In this document: positions 1 to 9,340 of the stretch, one piece after another
Position numbering within the stretch: position 1 is the stretch's first letter
Layout: every line of letters begins with the position of its first letter
Assembly (NCBI RefSeq): GCF_012290005.1
Contig: NZ_JAAXMS010000001.1
Span: 310,001 to 374,000 of the forward strand
DNA from: Crateriforma spongiae
Lineage (GTDB): Bacteria; Planctomycetota; Planctomycetia; Pirellulales; Pirellulaceae
DNA length: 64,000 nucleotides
Reading direction: 5' to 3'
Translations under genes and position numbers: made by a program
The notes under the pieces: model-generated
Told to the model about the DNA's origin: nothing
The model's input: the letters and a program-made list of their open reading frames with translations, nothing else
Databases searched by the model: none

Positions 1-825
1 CGAGCGCCGGAAAATGAATCCAAGCGGTCGGTTCATTTGAAAGTCAGGGCACGCCAGCACACGCAGCGTGCCGGTTGCCGTTTCACGTCGGACAACCGAT
101 TGTGGCAAAAACGCGATCCCGCCATTGGCTTCGATCGCACGAACCATCGAATCGGCGTTGTCGAATTCAATGTCGAAATTGACCGTCACGCCCATCTTGG
201 CCAACAGCTTGTCGATCTCCTGCCGCAACAGCAGCGACCGGCAAAAGCCGACCATCGACAACCCTTGCAATTGGTCTCGGCCGACCGAATCGCTGTTGGC
301 CAACGGGTGACGGGGGGAACAGACCAAACGCATCGGTTCGCTCTGCCAGCCCACGTGGACGATGGTTTTCGTGTTACGGGGAAAACTGACCAGCCCGAAA
401 TCAGCGTCACCACGTTCCACGATTTCAACGACACTGTGGCTGTGACCGAATTCCAACTGCACACGGACGTCGCTGTGTAACCGTGAGAATTCCGCAGTCG
501 CGTCCGGCAGGTAACTCAAACCGACCGAGTAAATCGTCCCCACTCGGACTTCGCCGGCCAAGCGTTGGCCGCGATGCCGGACCTCACGCTCCAGCGATTG
601 GTAATCCCGCAAGAATCGCCGCAGACCGCGAAAGTAAAGCTCCCCGGCATCGGTCAGGCTAAGCGGGCGCGTACCGCGATCGATCAGCTTGGCGCCGACG
701 GATTCTTCCAACTGCTGAATCGACTGGCTGACCGCGCTTTGGGTCAATTCGAAAGCCGACGCCGCACGGCTGAAGCTGCGATGCTCGGCAACGGCACAGA
801 AAATTTCGAGCGATCGGAGTTGCAA
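1..825 (-). CDS. LysR-family transcriptional regulator, C-terminus cut by window edge
   Basis: A continuous frame of 275 codons runs from a TTG at 825 to the left edge without a stop. The first residues (LQLRSLEIFCAVAEHRSFSR) and the following segment AASAFELTQSAVSQSIQQLE are the winged helix-turn-helix of LysR regulators, about residues 1-60. Later parts (for example GIAFLPQSVVRRETATGTL) fit the periplasmic-binding-like effector domain, and the visible end (RPLGFIFRRS) resembles the final strand of that domain, so only some tens of residues are missing. There is no ATG near the family start, so TTG at 825 is the best start; no clear ribosome site precedes it. Such proteins bind DNA as tetramers and respond to a small ligand; the target here is unknown. 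Confidence 0.88.
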   Translation of the reverse strand, partial: MQLRSLEIFCAVAEHRSFSRAASAFELTQSAVSQSIQQLEESVGAKLIDRGTRPLSLTDAGELYFRGLRRFLRDYQSLEREVRHRGQRLAGEVRVGTIYSVGLSYLPDATAEFSRLHSDVRVQLEFGHSHSVVEIVERGDADFGLVSFPRNTKTIVHVGWQSEPMRLVCSPRHPLANSDSVGRDQLQGLSMVGFCRSLLLRQEIDKLLAKMGVTVNFDIEFDNADSMVRAIEANGGIAFLPQSVVRRETATGTLRVLACPDFQMNRPLGFIFRRS

Positions 826-1046
826 TGAAGACCTAGGAGTATAAGTAACGCTTAATTTGCCGGCTCCGTCCGTCAGTAAAACTTAAGGAAGGTTAAGCAC
901 ACATCCTGTCAGCGTCAAGACACACCCCGTTTGTGGCCGCTCCGCGATGGTCTTCACGAAGGGCAAAAGATGGCCGGAGACGGCCGTCCCGGGACACCAC
1001 TAACGGGGGCCGGGAAGTCGAGATACCGCTGATTCGCCGGCATCGC

Positions 1047-1304
1047 TTAGGCGGCGCGATTGAACCGCTGGGGCAGCGTGAATGCATAGATCACCACGAT
1101 CGCACCGACGAACAGCAGCACCCATGGGAACGCTTCCCCCGGGGTCCAAGACTTGATGCTGTACGAGGGGGCGGCGGTGGGATTGGCGAAGTCAGCCGCC
1201 GTCGTCTCCGCTGCGCCGTAGAAATTCGCAGACTCGATCACCATGGATTCCAGGCCGACGATGATCGCCATGATGCCGAGAGCTAAAAAGAAAGAACGCC
1301 ACAT
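1047..1304 (-). CDS. Small two-helix membrane protein, unknown function
   Basis: An 85-residue protein with an N-terminal hydrophobic helix (FFLALGIMAIIVGLESMVI, about residues 5-23) and a second one near the C-terminus (FPWVLLFVGAIVVIYAFTL, about 59-77), joined by a polar loop with Tyr and Ser. It ends in a basic tail (QRFNRAA). The pattern suggests two membrane spans with a loop on the far side of the membrane. I do not recognise a named family. It lies alone, 221 bp upstream of the LysR gene on the same strand. Existence is supported by the clean hydrophobic periodicity and coherent composition; function is unknown. Confidence 0.65.
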   Translation of the reverse strand: MWRSFFLALGIMAIIVGLESMVIESANFYGAAETTAADFANPTAAPSYSIKSWTPGEAFPWVLLFVGAIVVIYAFTLPQRFNRAA

Positions 1305-1671
1305 CAGTCACGGTCTCCGAATCGTTGCACGGACGGTTGGCAGGGAAGGCTGTCGGTGCTTTATCGGTTGCTTGCGCCGACCCAGCGAAACCCGTTTTAG
1401 ATTCGCCGATTGATCGTGCTGATACTTCCACATCCGTCAGGCGATCAAACCGCCGCATCCGTCAGGACCGTCAATGCGGTGGCGGCAAGGCGTGGTAAAG
1501 AAGCCAGGGCACAGGCAGGCAGGGAAACGGGAACCTCCTGGATGCGGCGCGGTACCAATTTCGTATTGCTGTCTGGTTCACCGCGTTCGGAGCGGCGAGG
1601 ATCCGGAGGCGACGGCGTTGTCACCGCGTCGATGAATCACCTTTCGCCAGTCAGTGTTAGGTCGAAGTGGT
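1305..1671. other. Gap of 367 bp with no supported gene
   Basis: Lies upstream of the small membrane protein and downstream of the DUF58 gene. It holds only short frames of poor composition, and I see no convincing promoter, repeat or hairpin. Confidence 0.5.
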
Positions 1672-3150
1672 TCAAAGCAAGTGTTGGGCTTTGATTTCCA
1701 AGTATTGATTGACCAGTGGCGCGGTCAATTCGTCGGGAAACGCGTCAACGCATAGAACGCCGCGGTGTTCCAGGTCTCGCAACACTTGCTGTCGCCAAAT
1801 CAGAATGTCGGCGGCCGCCACGCCACGGTACAGCGTTTTCCGCTCGGCCGTCGCCAGCCCGCCCAGAGTCGATGGGCCGGCAGATTCCGCTCGGGCGACC
1901 GCCGTGTCGGCGGCATCGAACAGACCGCGGTCGCGTAGCAAGATGCCCAGCGGTAAATGCTTGCCGCTGATATTGCCCAGGTAGTCCACGACCGCCGCCG
2001 CGTTGACTTCGTCGATCACGTTGGTGGCCAAAGTAATCAGCGAACGACGCTTGCAGTGATTTTGCAGATAGACGAACGCTTGGTCATAACGTGATTCGAC
2101 CATGCGAGGGAATTGATCGAATCCGGCTTGCAACAGCCGATTCATTTGGCTGGCGCCCCCGCGTGGTGGCACGTAGGCGTGGACCGTGTCGGAAAAGCAC
2201 AGCATGCCGACCGAATCCCCTTGATGCAACGCGACGTAGGCCATCATCAACGAAGCGTTCAATGCGTGATCCAGCAGCGAAAGCCCTTCGCACAGATTGG
2301 TCATCATGCGGCCGCAGTCCAACATGAAGACCACGCGTTGGCTTTGGTCGGTTTGAAACTGTTTGACGGTCAGCTTTCGGCGACGGGCCGTGCTGCGCCA
2401 ATCGATGTGACGATAATTGTCGTCGCGGGTGTAGTCGCGCAGGCGTTCGAAATCACTGTCTTGGCCGATCCGCCGGGTCCGCCGAACACCGATCAGACTG
2501 AGTCGGTCGGTTCTTGCCAACAACGCGTAGTCCGACATTTGTTTCATGTCCGGGTAGACGTTGATTCGGCTTTCGACCGGAATCGCCACGTGTCGGCGCC
2601 AGAACCGCAGTGGGCTTTCCAGTCGCAGATAGACGTGATGAAGGTGAAACGCACCGCGTCGAAACGCCGTCAGTTGACGCGTCGCCGAAAATTCCGCCAA
2701 CGGCGGTAAACGCAGCGGGTGGTCCATCGGGTCGGACCGAAATCCATCCGGCAAATCGTCGCGGACGTGACCGACCAGCGTCATCGCGGTTCGGTTTTCC
2801 ACCCCCAGACGACTTTCCATGGGCACACCGATGCTGCCCGTCCGCGAATGAGATCGTGACGCCGTGATACCGCCGGACGTCATGACCAGGACCAGAAAAA
2901 AGTCGATGCTGGCGAACAGGATCAATAGCCCATCCAGGACCAGCACGGCCAACAGCAACGCGGGAAAGAAAACATTCAGCGTGCTGACCACCGCGATCAC
3001 CGCCAACGCGATGACCCAGCGGCGGCTGGGAAAAATCTTGGTCCACCAAGCCGCCAAGACCAGCGGCATCGTCGCTGCGGCAATGATCAGCCAAGGCAGC
3101 GCCGATGCGTATTGGAAGGTTTCTTGTGCGGTCTGGCGGATCGGTTCCAT
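1672..3150 (-). CDS. DUF58 domain protein with two N-terminal membrane spans
   Basis: A 492-residue protein. Residues about 15-90 are hydrophobic (WLIIAAATMPLVLAAWW, then a second longer hydrophobic stretch), followed by an all-beta region and the DUF58 core: RIGQDSDFERLRDYTRDDN and YRHIDWRSTARRRKL, then a von Willebrand A-like strand (VVFMLDCGRMM). DUF58 proteins usually work with MoxR AAA+ ATPases, but no MoxR gene is adjacent. The ATG at 3150 shares one base with the stop of the upstream aldehyde dehydrogenase (TGATG), so translation is coupled; a TTG one codon earlier is less likely. The Asp in LDCGRMM stands where the metal-site DxSxS would be, and the Ser residues are lost, so metal binding is doubtful. 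Confidence 0.85.
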   Translation of the reverse strand: MEPIRQTAQETFQYASALPWLIIAAATMPLVLAAWWTKIFPSRRWVIALAVIAVVSTLNVFFPALLLAVLVLDGLLILFASIDFFLVLVMTSGGITASRSHSRTGSIGVPMESRLGVENRTAMTLVGHVRDDLPDGFRSDPMDHPLRLPPLAEFSATRQLTAFRRGAFHLHHVYLRLESPLRFWRRHVAIPVESRINVYPDMKQMSDYALLARTDRLSLIGVRRTRRIGQDSDFERLRDYTRDDNYRHIDWRSTARRRKLTVKQFQTDQSQRVVFMLDCGRMMTNLCEGLSLLDHALNASLMMAYVALHQGDSVGMLCFSDTVHAYVPPRGGASQMNRLLQAGFDQFPRMVESRYDQAFVYLQNHCKRRSLITLATNVIDEVNAAAVVDYLGNISGKHLPLGILLRDRGLFDAADTAVARAESAGPSTLGGLATAERKTLYRGVAAADILIWRQQVLRDLEHRGVLCVDAFPDELTAPLVNQYLEIKAQHLL

Positions 3151-4622
3151 CAAAGTGCCATCGTGACGGTTTTGCTTTCGGTATACGCCTTCAAACCTTC
3201 TTCGCCCAGTTCGCGTCCGTAACCGGACATCTTGAATCCGCCGAACGGGGCGCGAGCGTCGAAGGCGTCATAAGTGTTGACCCAAATCGTCCCGGCGCGA
3301 ACTCGGGCGGCAAATTCATGGGCCAGCGATACGTCGCGTGTCCACACCGCCGCGGCCAAACCATAGCAGGTGTCGTTGGCACGGCGGATCAGGTCTTCTT
3401 TGTCGTTGAAGGTCAACATGCTAAGCACCGGACCGAAGATTTCTTCTTTGGCGATCGCCATGTCGTCTTGGACCGAATCAAAGATCGTCGGCTGGATGAA
3501 GTAGCCTTTGTCGCCGACCCGCTCGCCGCCGGCGACACACTGGGCACCCTGCTCTTTCCCCTTGTCGATGTACGACATGATTTTGTCGAACTGGGCCTGG
3601 TCGATTTGTGGGCCCTGTTCGGTGTCGCCATCAAACGGATTGCCGACGCGCCGCTGGACGGTCAGACGTTTCAGTTTGTCCAAGAATTCGTCGTGCACGC
3701 TTTCTTCAACAAACACGCGACTGCCCGCGCAGCAGCATTGGCCCTGGTTCAAGTACAGACCGGTGTAGGTCCCCTGGGCGGCGGCATCCAGATCGGCATC
3801 GGCGAAAATTACGTTGGGGCTTTTGCCGCCCAGTTCGAACGTCAATCGTTTCAGCGTCTCGGCCGAATCACGAGTGATCGTTTGCGCGGTTCGGTGTTCG
3901 CCCGTGAAAGCGACCTTGTCGATCATCGGGTGCTTGACCACTGCGGCCCCCGCGGTCGGCCCGAAACCAGGAACGACGTTGATGACGCCATCGGGAAAGC
4001 CGACTTCCTTGGCCAATTGTGCCATCCGCAAACAGCTTAGCGGTGTTTGCTCAGCAGGCTTCATGACGATCGTGCATCCGGCGGCCAACGCGGGACCCCA
4101 TTTCCAAGCGACCATCAGCATGGGGAAGTTCCAAGGGATGATCTGGCCCGCCACCCCGATGGGTTCACGCCGTGTGTAGCAAAAATGGTTGCCGCGAACC
4201 GGAATCGTGCTGCCTTGGATCTTGTCGGCAAAGCCGGCGTAGTATCGAAGCACGTCGACCACCAACGGCAAATCGCCGCCGCGGCTTTCGCGAATCGGCT
4301 TGCCGTTGTCCAGCGTTTCCAATGCGGCCAGGGAATCGATGTCTTGTTCGATTCGGTCGGCCAGCCGGTACATCAACCGTCCACGATCGGCGGCATCCAT
4401 CCGTGCCCAAGGCCCTGATTCCAACGCGGCGCGGGCCGCCTTGGCCGCCCGGTCGACGTCTTCGGCATCGCCTTCGGCGACTTGGCAAATCTCTTCTTCG
4501 GTCGCCGGATTGATCGTTGCGAATGTCTTGCCACTGGCGGCGGGAACGAATTCGCCGTTGATGAAGCATTCGGCGTGGTCGATTTTGACGTCCAGCTCGT
4601 TGGGGGAAAGCGTGGTCGACAT
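3150..4622 (-). CDS. NAD(P)-dependent aldehyde dehydrogenase
   Basis: A 490-residue member of the ALDH superfamily, the usual length. The oxyanion-site PWN motif is at residues 163-165, the general-base Glu263 lies in FELGGKSPN, and the catalytic Cys is in [11 protein letters not shown] (Cys297 by alignment with ALDH2). It should oxidise an aldehyde to an acid in the cytoplasm; the substrate cannot be read from sequence, though the overall form is closest to ALDH1/betaine-aldehyde types. The cofactor loop, normally FTGSTEVG, reads FTGEHRTAQ (about 239-247). The gene overlaps the next one (DUF58) by one base, and the pair probably forms one transcript. Confidence 0.93.
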   Translation of the reverse strand: MSTTLSPNELDVKIDHAECFINGEFVPAASGKTFATINPATEEEICQVAEGDAEDVDRAAKAARAALESGPWARMDAADRGRLMYRLADRIEQDIDSLAALETLDNGKPIRESRGGDLPLVVDVLRYYAGFADKIQGSTIPVRGNHFCYTRREPIGVAGQIIPWNFPMLMVAWKWGPALAAGCTIVMKPAEQTPLSCLRMAQLAKEVGFPDGVINVVPGFGPTAGAAVVKHPMIDKVAFTGEHRTAQTITRDSAETLKRLTFELGGKSPNVIFADADLDAAAQGTYTGLYLNQGQCCCAGSRVFVEESVHDEFLDKLKRLTVQRRVGNPFDGDTEQGPQIDQAQFDKIMSYIDKGKEQGAQCVAGGERVGDKGYFIQPTIFDSVQDDMAIAKEEIFGPVLSMLTFNDKEDLIRRANDTCYGLAAAVWTRDVSLAHEFAARVRAGTIWVNTYDAFDARAPFGGFKMSGYGRELGEEGLKAYTESKTVTMAL

Positions 4623-4911
4623 GAAAAGCCCTCGTGCGAGTGAAGGTGATGAAAGAGAGGCGGGGGAACCACAGCGAAACGACGGATACGGTGATCCAGC
4701 GATGGCCCGAAAAATCGGCTCACTGCGGTAACCAACAGTCTAGCGATCGTGGTGTTCGGCGTGGCGATTTGCCGCACTTCCGCGAGTGGCGATTTTGGGT
4801 CGGTCGTTGAACTTTTTCGTCGCTTCGCTAGGCTCCGCCGCCGGTGCCGTGGCAAACGTTCGGCATCGACCGTTTTCACGCCCCCCAAACGATGACGTAC
4901 GAAACACGGAA

Positions 4912-5820
4912 ATGGAAACATCCTTTTTGGCATATTTACGTGGTCGTTGCCGAACTCTTCCCGAGGTGGAGGTCGGCATCGGCGATGACGCCGCGGTCTT
5001 GGCGCCGGTCCAAGGCCGGCAAGTGATTTGCGCTGACCAGATCATCGACGGGGTGGATTTCGACACCGCCGGCCAGTCTTTGCCCGATATCGGGTTCAAG
5101 GCGATGGCGATCAATCTGTCCGACATCGCTGCGATGGGGGCCGTACCCGATGCGGCGTTCGTCACGCTTGCATTGCCCAAGGGCGATGCGACCCAAACGG
5201 CCGGGGCGGTCTATGAAGGCATCTTGGAATCTGCCGCCCGCCATCAGGTTTCGATCGCCGGCGGAGACCTTTCGGTATATGACGGCCCATTGTCGATCAA
5301 CATCACCATGACCGGACACGTGGCCGCGGGCGAACCCTGGTTACGAAGTGGTGCGTGTGAAGGCGATGCGATTGTCGTCTCCGGTGCATTCGGTGGTAGC
5401 ATTCTGGGGCGGCATCTGCGTCCGACCAGTCGATTGTCCCTGGCGGCGACGCTACGTCGCTTGGTCGACGTCCACGCGGCGATCGATGCCAGCGACGGAT
5501 TATCGTTGGACCTGGACCGTATGCTGGCCGCCAGCCGTGTCGGCGCGGAACTGGATATCGATCAGATCCCGATCCACGACGACGCCCACCGGCAAAGCGA
5601 ACAGAGCGGACGCACCGCGTTTGAACACGCCTGGAGCGACGGCGAAGATTTTGAATTGATCATGACGATGTCGGCCGACGATGCGCAAAAGGCCCTCGAC
5701 GATCCGGAAATCGGTAAAGACCTCCGGCGTATCGGTACCGTTGTCGGCCGAACCGGACTTTGGAAGCGAGACAAAGGCAGCCTGAAGCGACTGTCGCCCC
5801 AAGGATACCTGCACGGATGA
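4912..5820 (+). CDS. thiL: Thiamine-monophosphate kinase
   Basis: A 302-residue ThiL, which phosphorylates thiamine phosphate to the cofactor thiamine diphosphate with ATP. Diagnostic motifs in order: VGIGDDAAVL near the N-terminus, DQIIDGVDF, KAMAINLSDIAAMGA, AGGDLS, DASDGLSLDL, and SDGEDFEL, all part of the PurM-like nucleotide- and Mg-binding fold. I chose the ATG at 4912 because METSFLAYLRGR matches the short family leader; an in-frame ATG 126 bp upstream adds 42 residues of unlikely composition. The gene stands alone, converging on a DUF1080 gene; no thiamine (TPP) riboswitch was seen upstream and no other thiamine genes are nearby. Confidence 0.93.
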   Translation: METSFLAYLRGRCRTLPEVEVGIGDDAAVLAPVQGRQVICADQIIDGVDFDTAGQSLPDIGFKAMAINLSDIAAMGAVPDAAFVTLALPKGDATQTAGAVYEGILESAARHQVSIAGGDLSVYDGPLSINITMTGHVAAGEPWLRSGACEGDAIVVSGAFGGSILGRHLRPTSRLSLAATLRRLVDVHAAIDASDGLSLDLDRMLAASRVGAELDIDQIPIHDDAHRQSEQSGRTAFEHAWSDGEDFELIMTMSADDAQKALDDPEIGKDLRRIGTVVGRTGLWKRDKGSLKRLSPQGYLHG

Positions 5821-5915
5821 GCGTGCGGGCTGTCGGGGCGTGCTCGGCTGCCTGGGGGTATTCGGCAAGTCTACAATCAAACGGCGTTATCGGCCGAGTC
5901 ATTGCTTCGCTGAGG

Positions 5916-6674
5916 TCAGTCCAGCGGTTTGATCCAAATGTTCTTGAACTGGATCAAGCTGGACGCGGGCGAGTATTCGCCGTCTCGCATACCGCCGTGG
6001 TGTTGCAAAACGATCGGGCCCTTCTCGGGCAGCCCGGGCAACTGGGCGTTCTCCAGAACCAATTGGTCATTCAGCATCACGGTCACTCTATCGTCGACCA
6101 AGATGATTTCGAACCGGTTCCACTGGCCCACCGGTTTGTCCGCGTTCAACCGCGGTGTCAAAGCGGCGCGGATTTCTGGAGGTGTCTTGGGATTGTTGCG
6201 GTGGCCATAGACTTCGCCTGATCCGATCGGCCAGCACCAGATGTTCAGCTGGGCTCGGCTGTCCCCACGCAAATACACGCCTGAATCCGCGTTAGGCCTC
6301 TTGATGGTGATTTTGTTTCCGGATCGATCGGTCAAGTAGGTCCCATCGCTTAGCACGACCGGGATGTCCATCAAGCCGGTTGTCTGCTTCAAACGCCAAT
6401 CGATTTTCAGGATGAAGTCGGTGAATTCCTGTTCAGTTTTCAGGTTCTTGTCGCCGCTGGCTTCGGACATCGCGTCATAGTCGATGACGCCGTCGACCAC
6501 CTTCCAGTGTCCCCCGTCGCCTTCGGGAATCACCCACCCCGAAAGGTCGGTGCCGTTAAACAGGGATTGAAATCCGTCAGCGACTTCGGCTTGGCCGAAA
6601 GCGTTGGGGCCGTTGCCCAAGACGCAGCCAACCAAAGCAATGGCAAAAATTGAAATACAGCGACGCAGTTTCAT
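5916..6674 (-). CDS. Secreted DUF1080 (3-keto-disaccharide hydrolase-type) protein
   Basis: A 252-residue exported protein. The leader MKLRRCISIFAIALVGCVLG contains LVGC, which fits a lipobox, so it may be a lipoprotein. The mature part begins FQSLFNGTDLSGWV, the signature start of DUF1080, and ends with the family pattern (GPIVLQHHGGMRDGEYSPAS, then FKNIWIKPL). The fold is a concanavalin-like beta sandwich; some members hydrolyse 3-keto-glycosides. ATG 6674 is preferred over one 93 bp upstream because it starts the signal peptide directly. It converges with thiL and diverges from the coiled-coil gene. First of three members of this family in the window. Confidence 0.9.
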   Translation of the reverse strand: MKLRRCISIFAIALVGCVLGNGPNAFGQAEVADGFQSLFNGTDLSGWVIPEGDGGHWKVVDGVIDYDAMSEASGDKNLKTEQEFTDFILKIDWRLKQTTGLMDIPVVLSDGTYLTDRSGNKITIKRPNADSGVYLRGDSRAQLNIWCWPIGSGEVYGHRNNPKTPPEIRAALTPRLNADKPVGQWNRFEIILVDDRVTVMLNDQLVLENAQLPGLPEKGPIVLQHHGGMRDGEYSPASSLIQFKNIWIKPLD

Positions 6675-6911
6675 GACTTGGTCCCAAGGCGGGTGGTGGG
6701 AAAGGCGGGGATGGAAAACACGTGACTGCCACAGCGTAAACCACTGCGTCGTCGCTGTCAGTTTCACAAGCCTCGGTTCGGTCTGACAATTCGTCTCGAC
6801 TTGACAAACGTTTCTTTGTTAATGCCCCCAATGATGTCGGTGGGGATGTTGCAACCATCCTGGGTTACAGGTGCCATCGTCGGTCGGATTGTTGAATACC
6901 GGAGTCTTATT

Positions 6912-9272
6912 ATGAATGCCTGGATTGGCATCCCCGTCATGTCCGCCTTTCTGTTTGTCTTGGGCGGAATTCTGATTGGCCACTTGCTGTGGTATCGCGA
7001 CCGAACCAGCGATTTGAAGGCGGTGGACGAAGCCGAAGGCAAATATGCCAAGGCCCGCATATCAGCGGTGCAACGCAAACGTGACGTCGGTGAACTGGAA
7101 CGACGTTTGGACCAGCGGGAACGCGAGGTCAAGCAACAGGAACTGGAACTCCAGAAGCTGAAGAAACAGCATCACGCCTGGGAAACTCAAAACGAAGACG
7201 TCCAAGCCCAACTGCAGCGTTTGGAAAACGCACGCCAGAATGCGTTGGCCACCGCCAAACAGGCCGAAGAAGATCGACACGCCAGCGAATTGGCCGTCGA
7301 GGAAATGAAAACACGGCTGGACGACGAACGACAGCGTCATCAGCAAACCCAGGCCGACGCACAAAAGGAATTCAACCGCGTCGTGGCTTCGCAGCAGCAG
7401 GCTGAGAGCCACCTGCGCGAAATGGAAGCTGCCTTGGATCAGGCCAAACAGGATGCCGCTCAATTCGAAGCACAGCTAAAGCAGCTGGCCGAGGACAAGA
7501 ACGAACAGGTCCACGAGCACACCAATGACCTGAAGCGGATCGAGACGCTGCAGGACGAAATCGCGTCGTTGACCGCCGAGCTTCGCAAACAGCAATCCGA
7601 TTCGGCGGACCTAATCGCCGCTCGAGACGAATTGGAACAACGTGTTGAACAATCCGCCGAGCAACTGGACGTCCAGGTTCGCAAGACGGAATCGTTGATC
7701 CAGCAATTGTCCGAACAGCGCGAATCGAGCAAGTCTTTCCAAGCGACGATCGACGAACAGAAAAACGTCATCGCGCAACAGGCCGAACGCATCACCGTGC
7801 TGGTGGAACAGACCAGCCAACAAGACGAATCGGTGGCCAAGCAGATCACGCAACTGCGCGACGAGGCCACCATGCTGAATGAGAATCTGACCGCCGAACG
7901 TGATGCCCATGACGCCACCAAACAACAGAACATCGAACTGAGAGATGCCCAACAAACGTTGGAACGTCAGATCGCTGAGCTGAAAGAACGTCTGCAGCAG
8001 GCTGACACGCGACATCAGGCCAGTCTGCAACAGATGAACGAAACTCAAGACGAACTGTTGCGTGCGAACCAGATGCTGGTCGATCTGCGGTCCACTGTCG
8101 AAGACCGAACCCAAAAGAATATCGAACTGGAATCACGGCACGCCGAACTGCGAACCCAAGCGGCAGTTGCCGATCAATTGCAGGGCGAACTACAGCAGGC
8201 CAACCATCAAGTCGCCGAACTGCAGTCACGTGTCGAATCGTTGGATGCGATGGTGGCGGATCTGAAGCAGCAAAAGCACACGTTGGTTCAAATGCGCAAC
8301 AAGGCCAGCGAACAAAACGATCAGTCCAAGATCGCTTTGGTCGCGGTCAACGAAACCGTGGATCAATTGCGAGTCGCGCTTCGTCAACGCGAGCAAGAAC
8401 TGACCGCGCGCGTCGATGCGGCGCACGCAAAGGTGACCGAGTCGGAGACCCAGTCCAGAAAGCTGCAAGAACATGTCGAATCGCTGCAATCCAAGCTGGC
8501 GGAGATGGACGTGTTGCAATCGCAGCTGGATGAGGCCCGCGATGCCTTGGCCAAACGCGACGACGCCTATCAGTCGTCTTGCGCGGAGCTGCAGGCATCG
8601 ACACAGGAAATCGCGGAGTTGAAGACCCGTTTGGATCAAGCTCACGTCGATCTGGATCAAAGCCGTGGCGAATTGTCGTTGTCCCAGGACCGCGCCCAAC
8701 GATTGGAATCGACGCTGCAGGAACACGCCGCACAGATTCAAACGCTGCAGTCGACTTTGTCGGATCGCGATGAAACGGTTCAGCAAACACAGATTGAATT
8801 GCAACAGCAATCGGACCAAGTCCAGCGGCTGTCCGATCAGCTCAGTGATACGCGACAAGAAGTTCTGTCGGCCGAAGATCGTCTGCATGAGCACGCCGAC
8901 ACGATCGCCAACTTGAAAGCGGAACTGGAATCGGCAATCCAACGCTACACCGCAGCACAGCAGTCGCTAAGCGAAAGCGAAAGCCGTGTCACGCAGCTGA
9001 CCGGCGACCTAGCCGAAGCGGAGCCGTTCCGAGACCGTGCCAAGCAATTGCAAAACCAGATCGATCATTTGGAAGCCCAGCTGCGAATGGTGTTGGCCGA
9101 GCACGAAGACAGCTTGGAGGCGAACGCCAAAATGCAGGATCGATTGAGCGAAGTCGAAGCCGAACTGCATGGTGCGACCAAAACGATCCGCGAATTGCGT
9201 CGAAGTCGGGCCAGCATGGGATTGGCCCAACGAACGGACGACCAAGACGATTCGGCCCGCCGCGCCGCCTAG
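6912..9272 (+). CDS. Membrane-anchored long coiled-coil protein
   Basis: A 786-residue protein with one N-terminal transmembrane helix (IGIPVMSAFLFVLGGILIGHLLW, about residues 5-27) followed by more than 700 residues that are almost all Gln, Glu, Leu, Ala, Arg and Asp in heptad-like order, with no recognisable globular domain. It is therefore predicted to be a long parallel coiled coil projecting from the membrane, probably into the cytoplasm because a basic cluster follows the helix. The ATG at 6912 has a GGAG seven bases upstream; in-frame starts further up lack such a site. It resembles SMC/tropomyosin-like proteins only in composition. A structural or tethering role is inference. Confidence 0.88.
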   Translation: MNAWIGIPVMSAFLFVLGGILIGHLLWYRDRTSDLKAVDEAEGKYAKARISAVQRKRDVGELERRLDQREREVKQQELELQKLKKQHHAWETQNEDVQAQLQRLENARQNALATAKQAEEDRHASELAVEEMKTRLDDERQRHQQTQADAQKEFNRVVASQQQAESHLREMEAALDQAKQDAAQFEAQLKQLAEDKNEQVHEHTNDLKRIETLQDEIASLTAELRKQQSDSADLIAARDELEQRVEQSAEQLDVQVRKTESLIQQLSEQRESSKSFQATIDEQKNVIAQQAERITVLVEQTSQQDESVAKQITQLRDEATMLNENLTAERDAHDATKQQNIELRDAQQTLERQIAELKERLQQADTRHQASLQQMNETQDELLRANQMLVDLRSTVEDRTQKNIELESRHAELRTQAAVADQLQGELQQANHQVAELQSRVESLDAMVADLKQQKHTLVQMRNKASEQNDQSKIALVAVNETVDQLRVALRQREQELTARVDAAHAKVTESETQSRKLQEHVESLQSKLAEMDVLQSQLDEARDALAKRDDAYQSSCAELQASTQEIAELKTRLDQAHVDLDQSRGELSLSQDRAQRLESTLQEHAAQIQTLQSTLSDRDETVQQTQIELQQQSDQVQRLSDQLSDTRQEVLSAEDRLHEHADTIANLKAELESAIQRYTAAQQSLSESESRVTQLTGDLAEAEPFRDRAKQLQNQIDHLEAQLRMVLAEHEDSLEANAKMQDRLSEVEAELHGATKTIRELRRSRASMGLAQRTDDQDDSARRAA

Positions 9273-9293
9273 GTTTGTTCAAGACACGCCGGA

Positions 9294-9312
9294 ACCGGAT
9301 CGTGCATCCGGT
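9294..9312. terminator. Short hairpin between convergent genes
   Basis: Seven-base arms ACCGGAT and ATCCGGT around a five-base loop, lying 22 bp past the coiled-coil gene and 29 bp past the sulfatase stop. There is no T run on either side, so it is only a possible bidirectional terminator. Confidence 0.35.
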
Positions 9313-9340
9313 ATCGGGGGAATGTGTCTTTGGCGATCGT

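Noticed and set aside
1-825. LysR gene as a pseudogene, because no ATG is near its start
   Set aside because: The frame is unbroken from a TTG at 825 to the window edge and all domain segments are present.
3850-3910. Double frameshift as the cause of the unusual ALDH cofactor loop
   Set aside because: Shifting the frame does not restore the FTGSTEVG loop, and the number of residues is the same as in normal ALDHs.
6801-6911. Earlier start for the coiled-coil protein, and TTGACA at 6801 as a promoter
   Set aside because: The added residues are not conserved and lack a ribosome site, while 6912 has one. No -10 element sits at the right distance from TTGACA.
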